Shown here one piece after another: positions 35,275-46,364 of a stretch of DNA of 64,000 nt (its first letter is position 1; every line of letters begins with the position of its first letter). The stretch is from the NCBI GenBank assembly GCA_950295325.1, contig OX485806.1:29946001-30010000 (forward strand). Direction: 5' to 3'. The DNA comes from Polytrichum commune. Taxonomy: Eukaryota; Streptophyta; Polytrichopsida; Polytrichales; Polytrichaceae. The translations under genes and the position numbers were made by a program. The notes under the pieces are model-generated. The model was not told the origin of the DNA and did no database searches. It saw nothing but the letters and a program-made list of their open reading frames with translations.

Positions 35275-36228
35275 CCTCCTTGCCAATTATCGAGGTCTTT
35301 TAGTATCCTCTATAATTAGGAAATCGTGCAAAATTCTCTTCCCTCCACCATCCATATATTTTATGAGCTCACTCAAATGAAACAACTGCTTATTTTTGGA
35401 GGTGTTGTTGTTGTTGTTGTGTCTATCCTTGAAGGTGGAGACTATAATACACATGTTTTTTTGGGGGAAATCAGTTTTGACTTTGACGTCACGTATTGAC
35501 CTCATCCACATGACCTATACACTCTAAACTTGGTAGGTATCAACCTCCTTAATGTCATTCCCTCTCTTATATCTTGAAACTCTAGGGAGCAGATGTATTT
35601 TAGTTTAAATCTCACTCCTTGTTATCATGTGTCCCTCATGTATATCACGGGTTTTGACATTAAACCACCAAAGAAATCAAAGCATGTGCTCACGTGCATC
35701 ACGTTGTCAACATTGTAATTATTGTCATATTGCAACGTAGAATTTGTGTTATTCCATAGTGTCACAAGCTACATTGATTTTAATCTTTTTTAATCTTTTT
35801 TATCATGCATCCACGTGCCAACACTACATAACTCCTTAATATCCTGTGCACCCTGGTTGCCACATGCGTGATATTACGAAGTTTAAAAATGTATCTCATG
35901 TTCATGGTTAGATTTATTTTTATTTTCATTTTTTTAGGACCCCCCCCCAATTGTATATGTATATTAAGTCAAGACTCTTACAAATTTAGGATATGTCGAC
36001 TTCTCTCTTTTCCTTTCATAATCAAGGGAATTCGATCACCCATGGTTTCTCTCCTAGTAAGGACCTATTAGGCTCAGTGGTTGTTTAATACCCACAATTA
36101 TCAAGTTAACCATGCGATTCAAATACCTTCATAATGATTGGTTGGATTATATTGGATCACACCACAATGGTTTAGTGGAGAATGAAACCCACGCCATTTG
36201 CAAGTCGGAGATGAGTCCCTACATCTCA
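35275..36228. other. Intergenic AT-rich region
   Basis: I see no gene. A poly-C run lies at about 35940-35948. Confidence 0.5.
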
Positions 36229-36413
36229 GGGCCGGTTTACACTACGGTGGAGAAGTCCACCGGTCATGGAAAAAAGGGCGTTTCTCAATTGTGATTGGTC
36301 AAAAATGCAACTCTTCACCGGTGGGTGTTTACACTAGGTGAAGAAAACAATGGTGGTGAACTTTTGTCATGGATGATAAAATGACATGGTCGCCTACATG
36401 GCGGCACTTTTTG

Positions 36414-36457
36414 GAGTTGGGCTTCTCCGGCCTCAAGAGGCCGGAGAAGCCCAACTC
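36414..36457. repeat. Perfect 21-bp palindrome with 2-base loop
   Basis: Arms 36414-36434 (starting GAGTTGGGCTTCTCC) and 36437-36457 are exact reverse complements separated by AA. It lies inside the Harbinger element and shares the GGCTTCTCC/GGAGAAG motif with the sub-terminal regions. Confidence 0.97.
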
Positions 36458-36473
36458 AATAAAAAATTAATTT

Positions 36474-36851
36474 TCAAAAACAGATATGGACCGTAGATTT
36501 CACTGTACCCCCTATTGGAATACAAAGTCTTAATTTTGTATCTTTCTTGCTCAACATGGGTCCAAGCAAATGACATAAATAAAAAAAAGTAGGCTTACTC
36601 ACCCGTACACAATCTTTGAACATTTTTGCATTATATGATCCAAGAAGAAATTGTGACACATATCCACTTGGCTGGTCAAATTTCCACACCACCCTCTCCT
36701 TGCTCCCAAACAAAAAATATGCCATCATCATAATTGAAGCATTATGGTGATACATGATGGTTTTTTGTATCGCCATAGTTGAAACGATAAAATACTTCAA
36801 TACCATAAAGATCATAAGAGAGCATAAAATCTCTCTTCTTCGATTATCCAT
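36474..36851 (-). pseudogene. PIF/Harbinger transposase N-terminal remnant
   Basis: The open frame of 125 codons contains FKDCVRVSKPTFFYLCHLLG, PMLSKKDTKLRLCIPIG and GTVKST. This matches the region before the nuclease domain of HARBI1/PIF transposases (F..R.S...F..L...L.P.L...DT..R..IP...RV). The DDE catalytic domain is absent and the frame stops soon after, so it is a deletion remnant inside the 36.2-kb element. Confidence 0.8.
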
Positions 36852-37388
36852 GATTGAAGATCAAAGATAAGAAGAGAGAAATTGATGAGGATGATTAAGA
36901 GGAGAACATGTCTTAAATAATACCAAAGAGTAGTGCTTTGTCCAATGTGTATGGGTTTTCCCCTCTTCATTCTTAAACACCCAAGGAGACATTTATTTCC
37001 TACATGGGCCAAACTTGACAATTGGCAATTTGGCAATTTTCATTATCTTTTGAATAAAATTGAACATTATATTACACAATTCTTATGAACACAATTCTTG
37101 TTGAAATCTTTTGATACAATGTGAATGTAGAGAATTATGGTTTTTTATCACAAAAAATCTTCACCATTAGGTGAACTCCTCTTCACCGGTGGACTTCTCC
37201 GGTGGACTTCTCCGCTAAACTTCTCCGCTAGGTGTTTAAACTTCAACTGGTCAAGACTCCTTAAGAAATATTTTATTGCCTTTAATTCTTCTCCGGCACA
37301 TCCACCATTTGCCTCATATAACCATGTCTTGGCCAAGCATTCTTGACCGACCGGAGGCCTTCTCCACCATAGTGTAAACCGGCCCTCA

Positions 37389-38148
37389 AGCTATTGGCTT
37401 CGTGCTTTCGAGCAATTTGTACTTAAGATTTGACAAAGTTTTCAGTTTCAATTAGGTATACTTCGCCAAAATGTATATAGAGAATGGACTTTTGGTCTAC
37501 ACATAATTTGAAGATCTCATTAATATCTTTAACCAAAGAGATGTCAATGTCATGCCATGTGAATTGTTTATGAATGTTTTACATGAACAAGATTGAATAC
37601 AACTTTGAACATAATCAATGTTATTTTAAGGTCATTCATGTCGATGTCTATGTTTGTGGAATTGACATTAGAGATAATTAAGCTTTTCATCTTAGGATCA
37701 TCTTACTCATCATAAGAAAACTCTAGAATTAGGCCACTATCAAATTCAAAGGTGCATTTGCAATACAATTTTAGAGATTCTTAGCCAAAAATAAGATGAC
37801 ATGCTTCCTAGTGAATTTCCTAGCACGAGTGACATATTGAGTTGATATCATGGCTTAAATGTCAATCTGATATACAATGGACAATGACATGTGTGGACAT
37901 GGTGATGGTGAGGTCATCACCCCCATCATTCCACACTATTGCTTTGTTGTTATGAAAAGGTGGGGGGATCACATTAAAGTGATATGTGACCACAATTAGG
38001 GATGCCCAAGACATTAATGCATATACACATCCACAATGGGGCTCAGGCGGTCCAACCTAGTTTGGTTACATGACACAACTACACGTTCTCATTCAAATAG
38101 AGGAGTCACAACTTGCACAAAAATGTTCACAATGAGAAGAATTTTACT
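37389..38148. other. Intergenic / 3' flank of the MORN gene
   Basis: No independent gene is visible. The upper part may hold the 3' UTR of the minus-strand MORN gene. Confidence 0.45.
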
Positions 38149-41100
38149 TCATTTTATTTCACATATAAGGCCCGGTCCAGTTCCGTTGAAAAATTGTCCA
38201 GTCCATGTGTTCCCGTCTTTGTCTATGTATGTTCCATCACCATGCATCTTGTTATCTTTCCAGTGACCGGTATAAGTTGCCCCATTTGGCCACTGCATGA
38301 CATCCACTCCAAGACAATCGCTTAGTTGATGAATTCATCAATTCTTAAAATGTTATTTTAGATTTGCATCAAATCATGTTCAACCTATTAGATAATAGAG
38401 TTTTGCACAAAGTTATAGGATCAAACTCCCGTTGAATTGGCTAAAACATGAGTTTGAGAGCATATCTATAAAGCCACTCAAGCTTTTTCAATATGCACAT
38501 TAACATGCTCAAAGAGTGTCAAAACTATTTTAAATTGGACTTCTAGCTTGTCACACTAGGATGGGTGGGGCTAGCTAGCCTTGCATAGACTATTCCGGGA
38601 TTTAGGGTGGCAGTTCTCATGTGCAAACTTTGATTTTAGATCATAAGGTTTTCTTAAAGTTTTTGGAATGGCAAATCAGGTTTAAGGAGTTTCACCCAAC
38701 TCTTAAGCTCCGACACACGATGAGCTAACAAACTCAATAAAAAGGATCCTTTCAAAGAAGGAGCAAACCCACAATTCGTCCCTCTTTGAGATACTTTACA
38801 CATAACTCTCATATATACCTCATATAACTGCTTGGTTCCCCAAGTTTGGGCTTAGGAGAGAAGCTAGGAGAAAGACCCAATTGAATAATGTGTATAGATT
38901 AATCGACATAATTAACCAAGTGACCAAAAAAGAGACCAAGAATCAACTCATCAAATAACATCAACTACCAATGGCATATTTGGATGTGTGAGTGTGTATA
39001 AGTGTGTGATGATAGAGGGACCTCCATGAACCGTTTGCAAATACCCTAACCTATTTTTGTGTCTAAGCTTTAGAATGTGACATCACACTTTGTTCATAAA
39101 CCTCCAAGTTGTCACCTAACTTTGTGAAGGATTATTAAATGGTTTGAAGCCACACGGGCCTAAATGGCTCTTCATAAGGTGTGGGATCTAAGGCTTATGA
39201 TGACTCCAAAGAGGTGAAACCATGGAACCATGAACTTAGATTAAGCTTTTAATTTATTTATTTTCCTTTTGATGAAATTTATGTAGAGCTTGGTGCACAC
39301 CTTATAGGTCCCATCTCCCATGTAGATGTTCTCCTCCCATTGACCATCATATGATGCTCCACTTGCATATTTGAAGCAACCTACCACAAGAAACTCACAA
39401 CTTTGTTTGTTGTTTGCATAACATTATTAAGCAGATAGACCATGGTATGGTCATATGTAGTTTTGATACCATACGGGTCTATATACCATGCCATAGCCTT
39501 CGAAACCATGTGAAAATCACCCTAGTATCAATATAATTTAATACGGTATTGGTCCAAATAATAACTCGGGTATACAAAGGTTCCCTCTCCTTGGGATACC
39601 CACCAAATAACCAAAGCTTTGATTGGTAAGGTAGAAAAAAGTAAAAACAATGAATGGTCACTATCGGTGCACTAGATGCATCCTATTTCAGAGCTTTTAA
39701 GTTGGATGAATTATCTTATACACACGTATAAGACAATTCCCCATCTCGAACTTGCATTTGCTTGTTGAATGAGGAAATATTACCTTGGCCGTGCATTTTA
39801 TCATTTTGCCACTCTCCATTATACTCATAACCGCCTTCTATGTACAACCCCTTCCCATGTCGGTGCCGATTGGGTCTCGGTCTCTCTGCAAGTCATAGGT
39901 TTACACCAAAATTTCACCCATTATGTTAATCTCCCTTTTCATTGTATGGAATTTCTTGACCTTCAAAATGAACCATAAAAATCTCATGCAAATTGATTTC
40001 TATTTCAATAAGAGATTGCACATTGCCCCCCTCCCTAAAGAAGAAGAAAAAAAAGAAGAAAAAAAACCACAACATGAAGTTCATGTTTTATCACAAAATT
40101 ACTCAAAAACATTTATATGTCATATTTTTATAGAGGATAACAACATGGTGCTAAGTGTGGTCATGGTTGTTGTTTGCAAAGCCATTGTCAAATTCATTGG
40201 ACTAGGCTTACACATCAAAAGCAACTGAGATTTCAGACTATGATACTTTTGTGGGGGATGCACTAAAAAAATGGCCCTCCCCTAAGTTTGTTGTTAATTA
40301 TTTTTTTACTAGACTAAATTGGAGTTAGTGACCTTAATTTAAGAGTTAAATGATTAAATTGTATAAATTATTGGATAGACAACATTTCTCTAAAGTTTCA
40401 CGCTCCCCATTGGTCGGTGTCACAAAAGTTTGCCCAAGCAAGTGTTTGAAGCTTGTAAGGTGATATTTGAGAAATCCTAATTAAGTTACCTTCAGGAGGA
40501 GGAGGGGGAGGATCCATCCCATTGGGAGGTGCTTTGGCATTGGCTGGTGGCTTTGCAGGGGGAGCAACTGTTGCTGGTGCTTGCTCCGGTGCTAATATCC
40601 ATTCCCCTTCTACACATGCCAAATAAAGTTCACAAACAAAACATAACATTGTCAATGCATTGCCATAACATCATTGAGCTCCACATGACGTTTACCCATG
40701 CCATTAGAATAATTTAGCAACGACATTGAGCTAAACATATGTCGCATATTTAGTTGTGGCAACTTCAATTGAGTTTGGTTGCCATATCCCATCGTGTCCA
40801 ATATGAAAAACGAGAATGAATATGAAGCTTAGTAATGTCGTGGCATTGACATGGGCAAGAGTTGTCAAGTTAAACATAGATGTAGATTGTTTCTCCCTAG
40901 AGACATCAAGATAAACAAGAGATGAAGACACCTAACATATTGGCATTGTCTATCCCCTTTATAAGTTGATCATAACATTTCATTCATACCTCATGAATTG
41001 ATAAATGCTCATGCTCCATGTCACATCATTAAAAAAAAATTGCAGGATTCCAATTACAAAAGTAGAGAATTGAAGAAGTACCATATGTGGCCCCAGTTGG

Positions 41101-42327
41101 ATAATAAAACTTGCCCTTCCCGTTGCCTGTGTCTGAAACACCCACTCCAACATACGCTAAGATTGTAAGACCTCCACGAATTCCAAGGCCCTCTTAGCAA
41201 TTCGTTCTCAAGAGTTAAGACTTTCTCCTCAATTTATAGAGGGGAGCCATGATTCCGGGATTTAGGTCATTTTTCTTCCACTATCAACTTTGCAAGCACG
41301 TTGTTACACAATTTATCTTTTATCTATGAGGACACATAGGACGTCATGGAGTAAACATTGAGACGCAAACATATGCACTTATGAAGAATGTTATTGCAAT
41401 GTGATTGTCACCCTCAACTCACATTGTGTAAGAGCATCGCCAACAATCACTGTGAAAACGATTCTCTCAATAATTGGTTTATGATTTTTTTTAGAAATAA
41501 AACTGCGTGCTCATCTCACCCACAGATCCCAAATGCTTTACAAATTCTTGATGTCCACCAATTAGAGAGAGCGAGAGAAAACCTCCTAAACCCCATCCCA
41601 TCCTCAAAGACCGAGTCAGACTAATTATCAAAGGTTCTCTCTCTCTCTCTCTAGTTGATGACCGATGAAGTTGTCTGAAATTTATATATCTTTCGATGAG
41701 TGTGATGAAACTTTGATGATCGATTTGAGAGAATTGTTTTCTGGTGATGACATGATCTCTCTCTCTCTAATTGATGACCGATGAAGTTTTCTGAAATCTA
41801 TAAATCTTTTGATGAGCGTGATGAAACTTTGATGATTAATTTGAGAGAATTGTTTTCTGGTGATGACAAGAGTTGCTTCAAACTTCGTAAACGGACAACT
41901 TATTCTCTCTCTCTCTCTCTAATTGATGACTGATAAAGTTTTCTGAATTTATAAATCTTTTGATGAGCGTGATGATATTTTGATGATCAATTTGAGAGAA
42001 TTGTTTTTTGGTGATGACAAGAGTTTGCTTCAAACTTTGTAAACGGACAACTTATGCAGTTTATCTCTCTCTCTCTCTCTCTATAATTGATGACTGATAA
42101 AGTTTTCTGAATTTATAAATCTTTTGATGAGTGTGATGAAACTTTGATGATTGATTTGAGAGAATTGAGAGTTGCTTCAAACTTTGTAAACGGACAGCTT
42201 ATGCAGTTGAGACTGATAGGTGAACAGACAGACCTTCAGCAGGGTCTTCGGGAGCTTGAGGACCCACAACGTTTTCTCCTCCCCTTGACAAACTGTTCTT
42301 CTTCAAGGACTCTTTCTTCGGGGCCAT
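38149..42327 (-). CDS. MORN-repeat protein, 6 exons
   Basis: I assembled minus-strand exons 42327-42234, 41132-41082, 40609-40490, 39885-39784, 39380-39301 and 38292-38149, 591 nt, 196 aa, all with GT-AG ends and agreeing phases. The protein starts MAPKKESLKK. MORN motifs follow: GKGKFYYPTGATYEGEW (broken afterwards by a Pro/Ala-rich insert from exon 3), HGKGLYIEGGYEYNGEWQ then NDKMHGQG, FKYASGASYDGQWEEN then MGDGTYKWPNGATYTGHW, KDNKMHGDGTYIDKDG and TWTGQF, ending GPGLICEIK. MORN repeats form an extended beta sheet that binds lipid or scaffolds partners. Small MORN proteins include radial spoke and other ciliary components, while plant PIP5 kinases carry them with a kinase domain that is absent here. 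A sperm-flagellum role is inference. Introns 1-4 are all phase 1 and intron 5 is phase 0. A tandem array fills part of intron 1. Confidence 0.85.
38440..38800 (+). repeat. Dispersed repeat B, copy 1 (MORN intron 5)
   Basis: This shares an ordered set of motifs with 45770-46140: TCTAGCTTGTC(A/C)(C/T)ACTAGGATGGGTGGG, CTAGCCTTGCATAG, ACACGATGAGCTA, and AGGATC...AAACCC followed by TGTCCCTT-like text. The second copy is followed by a gag-like scrap, so both are probably pieces of one retroelement family. Confidence 0.7.
41637..42205 (+). repeat. Four-unit tandem array in MORN intron 1
   Basis: Each unit is a (CT)n tract, then TTGATGACCGATGAAGTT or a variant, TTTATAAATCTTTTGATGAG, TTTGAGAGAATTG, and (units 2-4) TTGCTTCAAACTT and GTAAACGGACAACTTAT. 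Units start near 41637, 41756, 41903 and 42064 (118-161 bp). The array ends about 30 bp from the donor of the first coding exon. Confidence 0.9.
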
Positions 42328-42780
42328 GCTTAAATTACACACATTCTTGTCGACACAAAACCCCAGGGCGCAGAGAGAGAGAGAGAAATTATTTTTAGTT
42401 CAAAATGCTGCCCAAATAGATGTTATGGTGCTTCAATGTCAAAAGTAACCACACAAATGTCAACTTGTGATCACATAATGTAATGGACATTTTAGGGGCA
42501 TGCCATCCCAAACCCATTGCACCTATGCATATGAACTATTGGCCCTGGTAATCCCTACACCGTATGTTCAACATGTTGTCGTTGATGGTCAACCATTTTG
42601 AAGTTTTAAAACAACAATTGTGTCACCACATGTCTGTATATATGTGGATTGTCTTCTTATGTCTTCTTCAACTCTTTCATGCAATTTATTGGCAACTTCT
42701 TGCAAATGGCAACCAAGTTGAGTCTATTATCGAGAAGAAGTCTCTGCGAGGCGAACAGCGGTTCTGCCCGCTCGTGAGGC
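42328..42780. other. MORN gene 5' flank
   Basis: This stretch holds a (GA)n tract at about 42371-42388. It probably contains the MORN promoter, but no core element is identifiable. Confidence 0.35.
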
Positions 42781-43039
42781 CACGTCGCCACTCAGACCTT
42801 GAAAACGCCGTTAATCTACCAATCTACGTAGAATCTACGTAGTTCTGTCATTTTGACCATCGTGTTTCCTTGAAGCTGCTTTTCGTCTCTCCGGTTTCGC
42901 CATAGCCACTGCCTCCGACACCCTCCTTCTCTCTTCCCTTTCCGCAATACTCCCCGTGCCACATACGCTTCGATCGAAAATTTTCTTCCGGTTCCAGCCA
43001 TAGTCTTCTTAACGAATTTGGTCCAGTATTCCCTCTAAA

Positions 43040-44726
43040 ATGCTGTTCCGAAATTACAATGAAAAAATTACGCCATCTTCTTCATTACCCTACGAGTCGG
43101 CGACGCTCGAGAGTTGTGGTGGCAGCTGAAGTTGGAGAATCGACAGGAACGAATTTGCACACAATTGTGATTCGGAGAGTCGAAATCAAACCACCCAGCT
43201 GCGTCTTCTTCTTCCCTGACCTATCGCCCGGAAAGTTTCTAGAGTCTAATATTTCAGTTTCTGACTTTGCTGGTGGTGGGTGTTGAACTATCTTTGGTGC
43301 AGACTTCTACTATTGTTGGTAAGTTTATGGGTGTGCTGGAGATGCTGGGTTTTTATTTGAGGGTCTTGTCATCATGAGCCACATCTACAAGAGTTTACTT
43401 CCAAGATATAGATTGTAGTGTTGCTGCTATGAATATGATCTAGCAGATGCATTTTTCTTTTTGACTGGACCATATTAGGTCTACAAGGGTCCTGATATGC
43501 TTCTTTCCTCCTATAGGAGGATCTTGATGTGATGCCAATTCCTGTCTATCATTTGTAATTGTATGCTTTTGGTAGGGAATTATGGCAGTTGCCTCTTTGA
43601 ATGTGGTAATGTAAGTTGTGGGCATTAGTTTTTGGATGCATTCTCTTGGATTCTTTTATAGTTCTGCGTTACAAACTGCATTCTAATCTACAATGTCCAC
43701 ATGCTTCTGATGGGTGGGAGAATACAAACTCAGTGCAGCCAGCGCAGTTTAGTGTAATAATCATGTGCACAATGTGAATTAATTCTGAATCTGGAAATCC
43801 AAGATGCTCAGTGACATTGAATAGTGGACATTGCATCGGGCATAAAATCGCAAGTGGCTGTTCATAGGTGGACTCTGGTCCACTTCAGCCACTTTTCTTC
43901 GTGTGCCTGTTTTATGTCTGCACACAGCCATTATACCCACAACTAGAGATGTCTATTTCAGAACATCAGCCATTTTGGTTCGATATATGTTGTGCCACCA
44001 CCGACCTTTAGACATTGTTATAATGTCAGTATTTGTATACTCAAAAGGATTCATGTGCAAAGCAGACTTGCTATGCTTTGTTTTAGTGTAATATGCACGT
44101 TATCATCGAGTTTGCTGTGTTGACTGTTTTCATAAATGAAGGTGTAATTTATCTACACAATTCCATTTTGCATATTATTTTGAGTGGTCAGCGAAGATTG
44201 GCAATTTGCAAGAAGCAATTTTTGGGCACTTTTTGAAGTGGTAAGGCTGGGTTGTGGTTGGCCAGTTACTGCAACGATTGCAGGGACCTTGATTTGTGCC
44301 GTGACCCTACGCTTTTAGAACATAATTGTCTCAGCTTGTGTTGCATTGTGAGGCTCACAACTCCTAGATCGCATTCTTCTTGCGCAAGTGTTCTCGGTCA
44401 ACAGATGTGCTTCTAAGCTCAATACCACAGGGGATGAAGGAGATAATGCAATTTTAAGGAATCATAATCAACAAGGAGTTGGAACAGAGAGACCACATCC
44501 ACATCATGATAATGGCATTGGTAAGGGTGGGAGAAGTCGTCAGAGCAAAGGCAAGGGGAAATCAGATGAAAGTGCTTGGAATAGAGATGCAAGTATCCAG
44601 AGGGATCATCACAAGTTGGGTTACAAAGGTGGTGGAGTGTGTGGGTCATACAACACCCGGTCTACTTGCCCACCTACCGTGGAAGTCCTACCTGGATTGG
44701 AGAGGAATTTGATCATCAAAGAGTGA
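43040..44726 (+). other. Possible plus-strand transcription unit, unrecognised
   Basis: GC-richer sequence from about 42780 to 43320 ends in a strong donor (GTTG|GTAAGT at 43319). Frames from ATGs at 43040 (about 28 codons) and 43059 (75 codons) are both plausible but short. Downstream, 44388-44726 holds a frame open from an upstream GGTCAACAG acceptor, with hydrophilic text such as GKGGRSRQSKGKGKSDESAW and HHKLGYKGGGVCGSY. I cannot join these into one frame. It may be a small gene or a long non-coding RNA divergent from the MORN gene. Confidence 0.25.
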
Positions 44727-46150
44727 TCAAGGATGCTTTGCCAGTGATCAGCAACCATGGCATCTTATGTGACCAACTAATTGCATCCTCAGGTTGAACA
44801 ATCTTGGCAAAACTATGTGCAGCTCCTATGTCAAGCCTTTCACAATAAAAACTCAATGATAGACAAAGGACAATTTGTATATCCGATCGCCTGCTTAGAG
44901 ACTAGGGTTACCACGGACAAGTAGGAAGTCGTCTTCTTTCCTTTTGAATTTTGGGCTTGTGCGTTTGTGTATTGGACATTCAGGATTGAATATCTTAATT
45001 TGAGCAAAATGGTCAAGAGTATAACATTGAATCCAAACATTCTCAACAAGTGCGAACTGCAATATTCATATGCACACTTCCAAACACAACTTAATTGAGA
45101 TTGTTGCAGGCCATCTTATAATGGCTTACATTATATCAATCATCCCTATGTTAGGTATGGGCCAGATTTCAATGCCAAGATCAAAAATCAAACCATTCCA
45201 TATTGTTTTGTAGTTGTTTTGATGATTCTTTTGGTGTAAGCATCACTACCTATTACCCAAACAAACTCTCTGCTTTGCCAACGTCGTCCTTCCGGACTTC
45301 TTCTCCCACCAGCGGTGGGCCTTTGGCCCCGAGCGGCTCGTTGTAGGTTTGTCTCTCAAGTTGCCACAATGAACTAGGTTTTGCCAATTCCATTATTTTT
45401 GCACTATAATTTCTCATGCAACGAGCAAGGCTTGCCCAAGTGAGCAACACATAACATGCGAACAAGCAATTATATGTGGCGACCTGCCTATTGACATGCC
45501 AATCCAACCTACACACACATTTTATACACTGACCTACATACGTGCCTACCTATATGTCATAGGTGCATGTACTTAATATACACATGCCCAACTAAGAGAT
45601 TATCAAATTTCTTTTTGCTAAAATCAAACACATGATGGGAACTGTGTTGGTGGTGGTGGTGGTGGTTAGCATGTCACCCCATCATTGCATGCCATTCTAG
45701 AAAATGACATAATAGTAAAGTTATTTGTCCAGTAAAGTGGATGAAACCATGGCTTTAGTCCCAAACCATGAGTTTATGAGGATTAAGACAAAGTCACCCA
45801 AGTTTTCTTAATGCTTAAATTATCATCCACAAGGAGTGGTGTCAGGATATTAAAAACTAGCTCTCTAGCTTGTCCTACTAGGATGGGTGGGCCAAGCTAG
45901 CCTTGCATAGGCCGATCCATGATTTGAGGTAATGGGTCCCATGTGCATACCCTTTTTAGATTCTATAATTCTCTCAAAGCTTGAGAGATGGAAAGAGGAG
46001 GTCCCAAAGTTTGCACCCAACTTTCAAAATAGGCTTTGAAACACGATGAGCTAGCGAACTCTTAATAAAAACTTTTCTCAAAAAAGGATCAAACCCTTGT
46101 TTTTGTCCCTTTTTTAGGTCTTTTGCGGATAACTCTAGTGTCATTGAGGA
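44727..46150. other. Intergenic region with repeat B, copy 2
   Basis: 45770-46140 is the second copy of dispersed repeat B. A minus frame at 45516-45253 (ending PLGAKGPPLVGEEVRKDDVGK) is GC-richer than its surroundings but isolated. A (GGT)n tract occurs at about 45649-45665. Confidence 0.45.
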
Positions 46151-46154
46151 TTTC

Positions 46155-46258
46155 TACAACATGCTTTTAGACGAAGGAGCTTCGTGGTTTTTGTTCTTAG
46201 TTCCAAGTGAACCCATCGACAATGAAATCAGGTATGATGAATTAAAAGCAAGGTTTTG
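46155..46258 (+). pseudogene. LTR-retrotransposon gag-like remnant
   Basis: A stretch reads EDFYNMLLDEGASWFLFLVP, then I..YDELKARF and a stop. The GA..W...L...I..(Y)(D)ELKARF pattern is that of the Ty3/gypsy-type Gag region. It is only about 35 codons and abuts dispersed repeat B. It is clearly broken and lacks flanking gag or protease text. Confidence 0.4.
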
Positions 46259-46364
46259 AGACAAAACATCATATGATGATCAAAGTTTGGAACATTTAAC
46301 TATGGAATTCACCATAGGGACATGATCTACAATAGATGTACCTAATTTGGTGTCTAATATGAAA

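Larger units (their letters stand above)
36229..37385 (-). mobile_element. PIF/Harbinger transposon, internally deleted
   Basis: The terminal inverted repeats read GGGCCGGTTTACACTACGG on the left and, as reverse complement, GGGCCGGTTTACACTATGG on the right. A 3-bp target duplication TCA sits at 36226-36228 and 37386-37388. The length is 1,157 bp, too short for an autonomous element, which also carries a MYB-like second gene. A transposase remnant is on the minus strand. Both ends are nearly identical, so the insertion is probably fairly young. Sub-terminal CTTCTCC/GGAGAAG motifs recur at both ends. Confidence 0.9.
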
